NCBI RefSeq assembly: GCF_010726645.1
Contig: NZ_AP022563.1
Location: 3,782,001 to 3,846,000 of the forward strand
DNA: 64,000 nucleotides
Source of the DNA: Mycolicibacterium duvalii
GTDB taxonomy: Bacteria; Actinomycetota; Actinomycetes; Mycobacteriales; Mycobacteriaceae
Reading direction: 5' to 3'
The notes under the pieces were generated by a model that saw nothing but the letters and a program-made list of their open reading frames with translations, had not been told where the DNA came from and made no database searches. The position numbers and the translations under genes were made by a program. Shown piece by piece: positions 32,591 through 41,267 of the stretch; within the stretch, counting starts at the first letter, position 1, and each line of letters begins with the position of its first letter.

Positions 32591-35127
32591 CGGCTCAGCT
32601 CCTTCTCGGTGGTGCGGTCGGTGGACTCGGTCTCGTCCCAGGGGTGCCAGCCGCCGCGGGTCCAGCGGTGCCACGCCGACCCGGCGTCCCGACGGGCCGC
32701 GACGGCGACCCAGTCGTTACCGAACAGCCTTTGCAGCACCGGGTTTCGGTCCACGATCATGTCGATCCGGTCCAGTGGCGCCTGGACCACGGCGAGCAGC
32801 CGCAGCGGTTCGTGCATCAGTCGGTCACCGGCGGCGACCGACTGCCAGGGCAGGCCGAGGCGCAGGTCACCGGATTGGCCGGACAGCACCCCGGCCGTGC
32901 CCACCACGTTGTGGATCGTCTTGGTGCCGGCGCCGAACGCCTCGGGCGCCACCGTGGAGAAGTAGTACTGGCAGTTGATCCACTGCGCGACCACCAGTGG
33001 GGCGGTCAGGATGGTTTCCAGGGCGCTGCCATCGGGATCGGTGTCGGCATCGTAGGAATGCAGAAAAGCTCTGCGCTGCAGGTCGATTCCACGGGTCACG
33101 GCCCGGGGGGCGACGATGAACGCGGCATTGCCCGCCAGACCCCACTCCGGGTAGACCTGCGCCCAGTCCGCCGATCGGGTCAGCACGTGGCGCGCAGAGC
33201 GCTTCGCCGATGCCCGCGGTCGGGCGCCGGGCAGCGTCGTGCAGCGTTCGGCGGCCAGCGCGGTCCCGGCGGCCTTCAGATCGGCCTCCAGTTGGCCGAG
33301 CACGCCGTGATGGCTGCGGGGCACCAGGTGTCTGTCGAGCAGCGCCACGCGATCGGTGGCGGTGTCGTGCTGCGCGGCGACGAACAGCGTACTCGGGGGG
33401 ATGTCGATCCCGTTGCCGCGCAGCGCCTCCCGCACCTCCGGCTGGTTGAGGATCGTCGCGGCGGTGCGGGCGTTGGGCCCGCCGGCCTGCCCGCCGCAGG
33501 CCCCGCAGTCCAGCGCGGCCTGATACGGGTTGTTCTCGGTGCTGCTGCCGTGCGCGCACAGCACCACCAGGGCACCGAAGTCGCGGGTCAATCCCATCGT
33601 GGCCAGTGCCGCCTGGGCGAACAGCACCCGCTCGTCGAGCGGGATCGCTTCGCAGCCGAGCTGCGTCGGTGCCGCGGGGGCCATCAGGTCACCCAGCCAC
33701 CGGCGCACACCACTGCTGGCTGCCGGGCTGACCGTCTTCGCGGCCGCCCACGGGGCTGCCACCCAGCCGGCCGCATCGGCCAGGGTGAACGGTGCGGCGA
33801 TCGCGTCCTTGGCTGCGTGGAAGGCGGTTTCGGCGCCGGTGAGCGTGGTCAGCCCAGCGATGCGGCGGGCTGCGGCCGCGTCATCGACGGCCCGCTCGGC
33901 GACGTCGTATGCCGGCGCCATCAGGACCGGGCACAGATCGGCGGGTTGGCCGCCGGGCAGGCCGGTGAAGCGGATCGCCACTCCGAAGAACCCGGCGAAA
34001 CCGAAGGTCTGGTAACCGTCGCGCGCTTCCAGATGCCTGCGCAGACCTTCGGACCGGGTGTCGATGCAGGTGACCACCTGGATGTCCGCGGGCGCAGACT
34101 CCGGCGTTCGGGGCCGGCACAGTGCCGCCAACAACCCATCGCGGTACTGACCCTCGAAAGCGTTCTGCCACAGGGCTTCCCGGGCTGACACCGGCAGCGC
34201 GGCCAGGATGCGGGCAGCTGTGGCCAGTTGCGTCTCGGTGACGCCGGTCAGGCCCCAGTGTTCCACCAGGCGGGTGACCCGTTCGCGCGCCGACGGGAGT
34301 ACCGGTGGCGCGCCGGCCGGCAGTGCCGCACCCGAGCGTCCGGCCAGCAGCGCCGACTCGTAACTGAGCCGCACCGCGAGGTACTGCGTCAGGTCGATGT
34401 CGGTGCGCCGCCCGGTGCACCAGTGGATGTGCGCTGCCCAACCGGGCAGGCGGGTCAGATGGGCCTGTAGGTAGGTGATGCGCTCCTCGTGCCCGACCTC
34501 CGCCCTGCCGAGTGCCTCCAGCACCGCGTCCTCGGCTCGTTCGGGCACCGCGCGCAACGAGGCCCTGACGGAGCGCGGCAGCCGTCGATCGCGGGGCGCG
34601 AGATTACGCCACGCGGCGTAGAAGCCCCGCTCGCGCCCCGGCATCGGCCAGGACGCGGTGCCGAAGAACGCCGCGCACCACCGCGCGGTGTGCGCGTCGA
34701 CCACGTCGGCCAGCTCCGGCGCCCACTGTTCGGCACGGGTGCGGTTGCGGCGTACCGGCGCCGGCACCGGGGCGCCGTGCAACAGATCGGCGCGCATCAG
34801 TTCCGTCGCGGTCAGGCTGCGCGGTCCCAGCTGCACGTGCGGCTCCCGGGTCAGGTTCGGGTAGCGTCGCGACAGCACCCGGTCGAGGTCGCCGTCGCTG
34901 ATCCGCCCGGCGCGGTACAGGTTCCGGTACCGGTCCTCCGACAACGTGCCCCGGACCCCGTACAGGTCGCCGGCTCGGCGGACGGCCTGTTCGAAGGGGA
35001 TCGGCTCCAGCCCGGCCAACGGGTTCACCGCGATGAACGTCTCCAGCGGATAGTGCGTCGGCAACACCCGCGCGGCCAACCCGATGTCGGTGCGCACTTG
35101 GGCGCGGGCGGTGGACTCGTTGGTCAT
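32587..35127 (-). CDS. dabA: inorganic-carbon transporter subunit DabA (DUF2309)
   Basis: An 846-residue DabA-type protein. The zinc site that resembles beta-carbonic anhydrase is intact: Cys354 and Asp356 with Arg358 (TCIDTRSE), His526 (LCAHGSST) and Cys541 (DCGACGG). These numbers are close to the residues reported for Halothiobacillus DabA. DabA with DabB turns CO2 into bicarbonate vectorially, driven by ion flow. It lies in the cytoplasm at the membrane face. It overlaps dabB upstream and the PII-like gene downstream by ATGA, so subunits are made in step. Confidence 0.92.
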   Translation of the reverse strand: MTNESTARAQVRTDIGLAARVLPTHYPLETFIAVNPLAGLEPIPFEQAVRRAGDLYGVRGTLSEDRYRNLYRAGRISDGDLDRVLSRRYPNLTREPHVQLGPRSLTATELMRADLLHGAPVPAPVRRNRTRAEQWAPELADVVDAHTARWCAAFFGTASWPMPGRERGFYAAWRNLAPRDRRLPRSVRASLRAVPERAEDAVLEALGRAEVGHEERITYLQAHLTRLPGWAAHIHWCTGRRTDIDLTQYLAVRLSYESALLAGRSGAALPAGAPPVLPSARERVTRLVEHWGLTGVTETQLATAARILAALPVSAREALWQNAFEGQYRDGLLAALCRPRTPESAPADIQVVTCIDTRSEGLRRHLEARDGYQTFGFAGFFGVAIRFTGLPGGQPADLCPVLMAPAYDVAERAVDDAAAARRIAGLTTLTGAETAFHAAKDAIAAPFTLADAAGWVAAPWAAAKTVSPAASSGVRRWLGDLMAPAAPTQLGCEAIPLDERVLFAQAALATMGLTRDFGALVVLCAHGSSTENNPYQAALDCGACGGQAGGPNARTAATILNQPEVREALRGNGIDIPPSTLFVAAQHDTATDRVALLDRHLVPRSHHGVLGQLEADLKAAGTALAAERCTTLPGARPRASAKRSARHVLTRSADWAQVYPEWGLAGNAAFIVAPRAVTRGIDLQRRAFLHSYDADTDPDGSALETILTAPLVVAQWINCQYYFSTVAPEAFGAGTKTIHNVVGTAGVLSGQSGDLRLGLPWQSVAAGDRLMHEPLRLLAVVQAPLDRIDMIVDRNPVLQRLFGNDWVAVAARRDAGSAWHRWTRGGWHPWDETESTDRTTEKELSR

Positions 35128-36638
35128 GGACGGGTTCCCTTCACTGTGGACGTCGGATGGCTTGCGGACAGCGCGTGGGCGTAGAGCGCGTGGTGCAGCC
35201 CCGATCCGTGCTGCCACCTGCGCAGCACAGCGAGCCCGGCGAGCATCAGCACCGCGACGGCGACGACCGTGGCCACCGCTCCGGGTGGCAGCGTCTCCGC
35301 CGGCAGCGCCGGTGTGAGGAAAGTGGTGGCGACGCTGACGACACCGAGATAGCCGCACATGGCCGCGGTGAGGACCGCCGCAGCGGTGAGCACCCCGGCC
35401 CGCGTCGGCCGCCGCATCAGCCACCCCCAGGTGGCGGCCGCGCCGGTGATCCCGGCGAAGACCAGCAGCGCCATGCCGGAACCGTGGTCGGTGACCCCGG
35501 GCACAACCGTGACACCGACCGCGAGCGCAGCGAGGGACAATGCCACCGCCCACAGGGCCGCGGCGCGTCGCCGACCGGTCGGCACGGAGGCCGGCGGTGC
35601 CGCGGCCATCCGGCGGCGGTACGCGATCGCCGAGCCCGACGACAGGAACAGCGTCGCCTTGTAGAAACCGTGGGCGACCAGGTGGATGAGCGCCGCGGCC
35701 CACAATCCCAGGCCGACGGTGAACATCATGAAACCCATCTGGGCCATCGTCGAATAGGCCAGGGCACCTTTGACATCCGGCTTGACGAGCGCGAGCAGCG
35801 CACCGTAGCCCATGGTGGCGGCCCCGGCGAGCAGGGTGAGCGCGACGGCGGGGTCGGCAGTGCTGAGCGGGCTGAGGCGGATCAGCAGAATGCCGCCGGC
35901 GTTGACCACCCCGGCGTGCAGGAGCGCCGACACCGGCGTGGGCGCGGCCAGCGTGGCCGGCAACCACCGATGGAAGGGCAGCTGCGCCGAGCGGGACAGC
36001 GCGGCGACGACGATGAGGACTGCCACCACCGCCGCGGGCAGGCCCCCACCGGAGTGGGCGGCGAGTTCGTCGAGCCGGACCTGACCCCACCGAGCGGTCA
36101 CCAGGGCGACCGCCGACCACAGCGCTGCATCCCCGATGACGAAAGCGGTTGCGGTGCGGCGTAATCCGTCGCGGGCGGCCGGCAAATGCCGGTAGGTGCC
36201 CAGCAGCAGGCACAGCGCGACGCCGGCGAGCGTCCAGGCGAGCGCGAGGGCGACCAGCGTGGCGGCGGTGGCCAGCGCGGCTGACGCCGCGGTCAGCAGG
36301 CCCGCACCGCCGATGAACCACCCCGCGCGTCGATCTCCGGCCAGATACCTGGTGGCGAAAGCCTGGACTACTGCGCTGACACCGAAGACGAGCAGCAGCA
36401 GCATCGCCGAGAGTCGTTCCGCGGCAAGACTGATGACCCCGCCCTCGACGCGGACGACATCGCCGTCTGCCGACAGCCGCAGGACCAGCACAACACCCGT
36501 CAGGAACCCGGCGCCGGCAACCAGCACCCCGAGGCGGCCCAGCGCGCGGACAGCGCGCCCGCGGGCCAGGAACGCACCGAGCGCCACCAGCGCCGGCGCT
36601 GCCACCACCGCTCCCAGGACCGTCCCGTCGACCAACAT
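35124..36638 (-). CDS. dabB: inorganic-carbon transporter subunit DabB (NuoL/MrpA-like)
   Basis: A 504-residue membrane protein with about 13-14 helices of the proton-conducting antiporter type (Nqo12/NuoL). The core elements are present: LPFHRWLPATLAAPTPVSALLHAG, KPDVKGALAYSTMAQMGFM and LVAHGFYKATLFL. DabB is the ion-flow subunit that powers DabA. No nuo or mrp genes adjoin it, and dabA follows with a 4-bp overlap, which separates it from complex I genes. A leaderless-type promoter ends at its ATG (36646-36675). Confidence 0.9.
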   Translation of the reverse strand: MLVDGTVLGAVVAAPALVALGAFLARGRAVRALGRLGVLVAGAGFLTGVVLVLRLSADGDVVRVEGGVISLAAERLSAMLLLLVFGVSAVVQAFATRYLAGDRRAGWFIGGAGLLTAASAALATAATLVALALAWTLAGVALCLLLGTYRHLPAARDGLRRTATAFVIGDAALWSAVALVTARWGQVRLDELAAHSGGGLPAAVVAVLIVVAALSRSAQLPFHRWLPATLAAPTPVSALLHAGVVNAGGILLIRLSPLSTADPAVALTLLAGAATMGYGALLALVKPDVKGALAYSTMAQMGFMMFTVGLGLWAAALIHLVAHGFYKATLFLSSGSAIAYRRRMAAAPPASVPTGRRRAAALWAVALSLAALAVGVTVVPGVTDHGSGMALLVFAGITGAAATWGWLMRRPTRAGVLTAAAVLTAAMCGYLGVVSVATTFLTPALPAETLPPGAVATVVAVAVLMLAGLAVLRRWQHGSGLHHALYAHALSASHPTSTVKGTRP

Positions 36639-36645
36639 ACGAAGG

Positions 36646-36675
36646 ACAGTACGTGTGTCGCATTTCGTGAGTCAA
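36646..36675 (-). promoter_or_regulatory. promoter of the dab operon, probably leaderless
   Basis: On the minus strand TTGACT (36675-36670) and TACTGT (36651-36646) are 18 bases apart. Only 7 bases separate the -10 from the dabB ATG at 36638, so the transcript should start at or next to the A of the start codon. No ribosome site is visible upstream, which agrees with leaderless initiation, common in mycobacteria. Confidence 0.55.
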
Positions 36676-36762
36676 GCATCGTGCGAATATTTTTTCGCGT
36701 GTTATCTTTAGTGAAATTCGGATGCGCCCAGATCGTTGAGCGCCGAGGGACGGGACACTTTG

Positions 36763-37713
36763 ATGAGCGACGCACTGTCCGTACCGGTGTGGGGTTGGGC
36801 CGCGTTGATGACGGCCATCGTGGTGATGCTCGCGGTGGATCTGTTCATGCACCGCGACAACCACGTCATCGAATTCCGGGAAGCCGCGATCTGGTCGACG
36901 ATCTGGATCGCGGCCGGACTGGGTTTCGGCCTGCTGATGTGGTGGCTGTACGGCGGCGAGGTGGCGGGCACGTACTACGCCGGTTACCTGATCGAGAAGG
37001 CGCTGTCGGTCGACAACGTCTTCGTGTTCGCGCTGATCTTCACCTACTTCGCCGTCCCCGATCGATACCAGCACAAGGTGCTGTTCTGGGGTGTCATCGG
37101 GGCGCTGCTGATGCGGTTGGTCTTCATCTTCGTCGGCGTCGAGTTGCTCAACGCCTTCTTCTGGACGGCCTACCTGTTCGGCGCCTTCCTGCTCTACACC
37201 GGGTACAAGATGGCGTTCAAACACGACCAGCAACTGGACCCGCAGCGCAACCTGCTGGTGCGGCTGGTCCGTCGGGTGATCCCGACCGACGCGAACTACC
37301 ACGGCGACCGGCTGTTCGTCCGGATCGACGGTAAGCGCGTGGCGACCCTGCTGTTCGTCGCGCTGGTGGCCGTAGAGGCCAGCGACCTGATCTTCGCGAT
37401 CGACTCGGTGGCCGCGGTCCTGGCCATCACCACGAGCACGTTCATCGTGTGGACGGCCAACGCATTCGCGGTGCTCGGCCTGCGCAGCCTCTACTTCTGC
37501 CTGTCGGGCCTGCTGCGACGATTCGTCTACCTGCACTACGGACTGGCGTTCCTGCTGTGCTTCGCCGGCGCCAAGCTGATCCTGTCGGAAACCCCGGTGG
37601 GCAAGCTCCCGATCCCGGTGACCCTCTCGGTCATCGTCGTGACGCTGGCGGTGTCCATCGTCACCAGCATCGTGGCAACGCGGCGGCCGAAGACCACGGC
37701 GTCGCAAGACTGA
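36763..37713 (+). CDS. TerC/Alx-family membrane protein
   Basis: A 316-residue protein with about nine helices of the TerC family. The acidic membrane motifs are present: LEKALSVDNVFVF-type sequence (IEKALSVDNVFVFALIF) and the repeat element EASDLIFAIDSVAA. The family is tied to manganese export, metal loading of exported proteins and tellurite resistance. The ATG at 36763 is preferred to a TTG nine codons upstream, since GAGGGACGGGAC lies between. It is divergent from dabB. An AT-rich stretch with TATCTT (36703-36708) may be its -10. No manganese riboswitch was recognised. Confidence 0.88.
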   Translation: MSDALSVPVWGWAALMTAIVVMLAVDLFMHRDNHVIEFREAAIWSTIWIAAGLGFGLLMWWLYGGEVAGTYYAGYLIEKALSVDNVFVFALIFTYFAVPDRYQHKVLFWGVIGALLMRLVFIFVGVELLNAFFWTAYLFGAFLLYTGYKMAFKHDQQLDPQRNLLVRLVRRVIPTDANYHGDRLFVRIDGKRVATLLFVALVAVEASDLIFAIDSVAAVLAITTSTFIVWTANAFAVLGLRSLYFCLSGLLRRFVYLHYGLAFLLCFAGAKLILSETPVGKLPIPVTLSVIVVTLAVSIVTSIVATRRPKTTASQD

Positions 37714-37737
37714 AGAACAAGACGTGAATCACAAAGT

Positions 37738-38124
37738 ATGATCGGTGCCGCTATGGTTGCGGCGAAGCAGAAGGACACGGCGAAGCAGGGGGCGAAGCCC
37801 GGCGCGCGCAAGACCACGCCCTCGATGCGGGACGGTGCAGCCTCCGGGGGATCGCCTCGGGGATGGACGTTTCTGACCAACCACGCCCATGCGCTGCTGT
37901 GCCTGGCCCAGGGCGAGTCGCTGACCGCCCGCGAGTTGAGTCTGCGCATCGGGATCACCGAACGGTCGGTGCAGGCCGTGCTGGCCGACCTGATCGCCGA
38001 CGGCTACCTGGAGAAGTCCAAGGTCGGGCGACGCAACATCTACACCGTCAACCCGCAGGGCCGGCTCCGGCATCCACTCGAGGCCGCGCACACCGTCGGC
38101 GACCTCATCGACGCGCTGACCTGA
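37738..38124 (+). CDS. winged-helix regulator, MarR/ArsR-like
   Basis: A 128-residue protein. A basic flexible N-terminus (1-40) precedes a winged helix: GWTFLTNHAHALLCLAQGESL, ARELSLRIGITERSVQAVLADLI and the wing LEKSKVGRRNIYTVNPQG (about 43-106). A short C-terminal helix follows. It lies 24 bp after the TerC gene on the same strand, so the two may be one unit; control of terC or dab is possible but not shown. ATG 37753 is an alternative start. It converges on menG with an 8-bp gap. Confidence 0.75.
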   Translation: MIGAAMVAAKQKDTAKQGAKPGARKTTPSMRDGAASGGSPRGWTFLTNHAHALLCLAQGESLTARELSLRIGITERSVQAVLADLIADGYLEKSKVGRRNIYTVNPQGRLRHPLEAAHTVGDLIDALT

Positions 38125-38132
38125 TCGGTCGC

Positions 38133-38819
38133 TCAGGGTTTGACCGCGGCGTGCAGGGCCACGATCCCGCCGGTCAGGTTGCGCCACCGCACGTCGGTCC
38201 AGCCCGCTGCGGCGATGCGCTGGGCGAGCTCGCGCTGGTCCGGCCACGCCCGGATCGATTCGGCCAGATAGACATACGCGTCCGGGTTCGACGACACCGC
38301 GCGGGCCATCCGCGGCAGCGCCCGCATCAGATACTCCTTGTACACCGTGGCGAACAGCCCGTTGGTCGGCGTGGAGAACTCGCACACCACCAGACGCCCG
38401 CCGGGGCGCGTCACCCGCGCCATCTCGCGCAGCCCCGCCGCATGGTCGACCACATTGCGCAACCCGAAGCTGATCGTCACCGCGTCGAAGACCTCGTCAC
38501 CGAACGGCAGCCGGGTCGCGTCGCCGGCCACCTTCGGCACGTCGCGCGCCGCGCCGGCGGCCAGCATCCCGACCGAGAAGTCCGCGGCCACACACCACGC
38601 GCCGGAGCCGGCCAGCTCCACCGTCGACACCGCGGTACCGGCGGCGAGGTCGAGCACCGTGTCGCCGGGACCGATCCGCAGCGCCTCGCGGGTGGCGCGA
38701 CGCCAGAAGCGGTCCTGGCCCAGTGACAGCACCGTGTTGGTCAGGTCGTAGCGGCGCGCCACCCCGTCGAACATCGACGCGACCTCATGGGGGTCCTTCT
38801 CCAGCGACGCGCGGTTCAC
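38133..38819 (-). CDS. menG: demethylmenaquinone methyltransferase
   Basis: A 228-residue UbiE/MenG methyltransferase (Rv0558 counterpart) that adds the ring methyl group of menaquinone from SAM. Family motifs: KDPHEVASMFDGVARRYDLTN at the start, SAM motif VLDLAAGTAVS (about 55-65), VCEFSTPTN and the ending GGIVALHAAVKP. It lies downstream of the Ddn-like and mgtA genes on the same strand, in the men block. Confidence 0.95.
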   Translation of the reverse strand: MNRASLEKDPHEVASMFDGVARRYDLTNTVLSLGQDRFWRRATREALRIGPGDTVLDLAAGTAVSTVELAGSGAWCVAADFSVGMLAAGAARDVPKVAGDATRLPFGDEVFDAVTISFGLRNVVDHAAGLREMARVTRPGGRLVVCEFSTPTNGLFATVYKEYLMRALPRMARAVSSNPDAYVYLAESIRAWPDQRELAQRIAAAGWTDVRWRNLTGGIVALHAAVKP

Positions 38820-38837
38820 GCAGCCGAACGTACCCGA

Positions 38838-39317
38838 TCACCGAAGTCGCAACTCGACCAGCGGCAACTCGGTGCCAGGAGGCTCGACGCGTCCGTCCAG
38901 CGTGCCGTCCAACACCCCGCCCAGCGCGTTCCATGCCCGCGGATGGCGATCGATGTAGTGCTGCAGCTCCCGATCGGCCTCGGGGGCGGACAACCGCCGC
39001 GCGGTGGCCGGCACCCGACGCCGGGCCGCCACCGAGACGGTCACCTCCGGGTGGGCCATCACGTTGCGGAACCATTGCGCGCGCTCGCCGAAACCCGACG
39101 CCACGACATAGACATCCGGTGCCGTGTGCCCGATGACCTCGAGTACGACATACCGGGTGCGGCCCGTGCGGCGACCGACGTGCTCGAGCATCAGCAGGCG
39201 CGACCCGAACACGAAACCCAGGCCTGCCCGGTACAGCCGGATGGGGGCGCGCATCAAAGCGGGTGTCCGCAGGACGCGTGTTCCGAGGTGAACCAGCGCC
39301 GAATCGCTGCCTGCCAT
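38838..39317 (-). CDS. Ddn-type nitroreductase / F420-dependent reductase family
   Basis: A 159-residue split-barrel protein of the deazaflavin-dependent nitroreductase family: a basic N-terminal helix (LRTPALMRAPIRLYRAG), then LLMLEHVGRRTGRTRYVVLEVI and ASGFGERAQWFRNVMAHPEV (about 42-92). The family includes F420H2-dependent quinone reductases, and its position 18 bp ahead of menG suggests a link to menaquinone redox. It is distinct in sequence from the family member at 3677. Confidence 0.82.
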   Translation of the reverse strand: MAGSDSALVHLGTRVLRTPALMRAPIRLYRAGLGFVFGSRLLMLEHVGRRTGRTRYVVLEVIGHTAPDVYVVASGFGERAQWFRNVMAHPEVTVSVAARRRVPATARRLSAPEADRELQHYIDRHPRAWNALGGVLDGTLDGRVEPPGTELPLVELRLR

Positions 39318-39373
39318 CCCCCACGTCTACCGCAACAGTTGCGCTAGCGCAACCATTTCCCCGGCGTCGTCGA

Positions 39374-40495
39374 TCAGGCGGCCCTCACGCCGCGCCGTCC
39401 CAGTACGTCGTCATAGTGACCCAGCAGTTCGTCGCAGATCACCGGCCACGTGCGCCCGATCACGCTGCGTCGGGCGGTCACCGCATAACGGGGTCGCTCG
39501 TCCAGCAGATGCTGCACGGCTGCGGGGAGGCGTCGTTCGAACTCGGCGACCGGTAGCAGCACACCGGTATGCATCGGGGCCACCAGGTCGCGCGGACCGC
39601 CGGCGTCCGGAGCCACCACGGGCAGACCCGAGGCCATCGCCTCCTGCACGGTCTGGCAGAACGTCTCGTGCTCGCCGGGATGGACGAACACATCCATGCT
39701 GGCGTAGGCGGTCGCCAACTCCGCGCCGTAGAGCGCACCGGTGAAAACAGCTCTCGGGAGCAGCTTCTCGAGTTTGCCGCGGTCCACCCCGTCGCCGACG
39801 ACGACCAGTTGCACGTCATCGCCGAGCGCCGCCAACCGTTCCACGTGCTTCTCCGGCGCCAGCCGACCGACGAAGCCGACGATCGGTCTGCCCCGCGGCG
39901 ACCACGCGCAGCGCAGGTCCTCGTCGCGCGCCGACGGCGCGAACCCGGTGACGTCCACCCCGCGCGCCCACCGGTGGATCCGCGAGACACCATGGGCGGC
40001 AAGGTCTTCCATCGCGGCGGTGGACGGCGCGAGGGTACGGTCGGCATGATTGTGCAGCCGGCGCGTCCATGCCCACGCCGCGCGGGACAACGCCCCGACC
40101 CCGTAGCTCTGCGCGAAGCCCGCCACGTCGGTCTGGAAGACCGCGACCGTCGGGACGTCGAGCCGGCGCGCCGCATGCACCCCGCCCCAGCCCAGCAGCG
40201 CCGGCGAGGCCAGGTGCACGACGTCGGGGTCGAAGCCGCGCAGCACCCCGAACATCCGCGGCCACGGGATGCCCAACGGCAGCGACGTGACGGTCGGGAA
40301 CATCCGCGAGGGCACCCGGTGCACCCGGACACCGTCGTGCACCCGGTCGGCCGGGGGCTGCCCGGGCGGGGTGTCGGGGGCGATCACCAGCACCTCGTGG
40401 CCGGTGCGGCGCAGGTGCTCGATGACCCGCAACACCGAGTTGGTGACGCCGTTGACGTTCGGGAGGAAGGACTCTGCGACGATGGCAACGCGCAC
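39374..40495 (-). CDS. mgtA: GDP-mannose-dependent alpha-mannosyltransferase
   Basis: A 373-residue GT4 (GT-B) glycosyltransferase matching MgtA (Rv0557, once called PimB). N-terminal AIVAESFLPNVNGVTNSVLR, acceptor-domain VVHLASPALLGWGG, and the donor-site Ex7E region HPGEHETFCQTVQEAMASG are present. In mycobacteria and corynebacteria MgtA adds mannose to a glucuronosyl-diacylglycerol lipid, a lipomannan-like precursor. The GTG at 40495 gives the family N-terminus. Confidence 0.9.
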   Translation of the reverse strand: MRVAIVAESFLPNVNGVTNSVLRVIEHLRRTGHEVLVIAPDTPPGQPPADRVHDGVRVHRVPSRMFPTVTSLPLGIPWPRMFGVLRGFDPDVVHLASPALLGWGGVHAARRLDVPTVAVFQTDVAGFAQSYGVGALSRAAWAWTRRLHNHADRTLAPSTAAMEDLAAHGVSRIHRWARGVDVTGFAPSARDEDLRCAWSPRGRPIVGFVGRLAPEKHVERLAALGDDVQLVVVGDGVDRGKLEKLLPRAVFTGALYGAELATAYASMDVFVHPGEHETFCQTVQEAMASGLPVVAPDAGGPRDLVAPMHTGVLLPVAEFERRLPAAVQHLLDERPRYAVTARRSVIGRTWPVICDELLGHYDDVLGRRGVRAA

Positions 40496-40580
40496 ACCGC
40501 GACGGTGACACCGGCACCTGTCCGCGAGGTTGCCGCCAGGGATATGTCGCGAGAACTGTGCCGACGGGCAGGATAGGCCC

Positions 40581-41267
40581 ATGCGCTCTTCCCGCAAGCT
40601 GGTCCTCATCGCGGCGTTGTGCCTGCTGGTCGGGGTTGTCGGCTGCACCCGACAGCTCTCCGGCGCCGCGGTTCCGTCGGCCGTCACGGCGCCGTTGGCG
40701 ATATCCGAGGATGGCTTCGGCATCGACGCCGGGTTCGACGACGCCCCCGCCCACGTCGAGATCTTCACCGAACCGCAGTGCACGCACTGCGCGGACCTGC
40801 AGCGAGACTTCGGCGACGCGATCGCCTACTACATCACCGTCGGCGCGCTGAAGGTGACCTACCGTCCGCTGACCTTCCTCGACGAGGACTACGACGGTTA
40901 CTCGGCCACCGTGGCCAATGCGATGTTCGTCGCCGCCCAGCCGGCGGGGACCGCGGCGGCCACCGGCGCCGAGTTCCAGCGCTTCGTCAAAACGCTGTGG
41001 GAGAACCAGACACCCGGGGGTGAGCCGTTCGGCGGCGCGGAGCTGCGCGACATGGCGCTCAGTGCGGGCCTGCCCGAGGAGGTGGCTGGCGCCATCGCCG
41101 ACGGCACCGAGGGCGTCGACGTCGTCGACATGGACGACGCGAACTTCGCCATCCTGTTCGACGTGGACCCGTATGAAGCCGGCACCCCGACCGTGTTCGA
41201 CATGGATGCCGGCCAGAAGCTCGACATCTACGACGACAACTGGCTCGACGAGCTCGTCGGCTCCTGA
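40581..41267 (+). CDS. thioredoxin-fold (DsbA-like) lipoprotein
   Basis: A 228-residue lipoprotein (VVGC, Cys22) with a thioredoxin/DsbA-like fold: HVEIFTEPQCTHCADLQRDF holds the CxxC pair (Cys67, Cys70), and a cis-Pro region follows at EAGTPTVFDMD. It probably makes or shuffles disulfides in exported proteins. AGGATAGG precedes the ATG. Its last 40 bp overlap the 3' end of the convergent DUF3592 gene (41228-41267), where both strands encode Asp/Ser-rich tails. Confidence 0.82.
   Translation: MRSSRKLVLIAALCLLVGVVGCTRQLSGAAVPSAVTAPLAISEDGFGIDAGFDDAPAHVEIFTEPQCTHCADLQRDFGDAIAYYITVGALKVTYRPLTFLDEDYDGYSATVANAMFVAAQPAGTAAATGAEFQRFVKTLWENQTPGGEPFGGAELRDMALSAGLPEEVAGAIADGTEGVDVVDMDDANFAILFDVDPYEAGTPTVFDMDAGQKLDIYDDNWLDELVGS

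Noticed and set aside
36640..36762. Manganese (yybP-ykoY) riboswitch upstream of the TerC-family gene
   Set aside because: The gap is short, AT-rich and lacks the paired conserved loops of that class.
35128..37707. A giant N-terminal extension of DabA through the dabB region
   Set aside because: The upstream frame is low-complexity Arg/Gly/His-rich sequence overlapping the well-supported dabB and TerC genes; the ATG at 35127 overlaps the dabB stop as expected.
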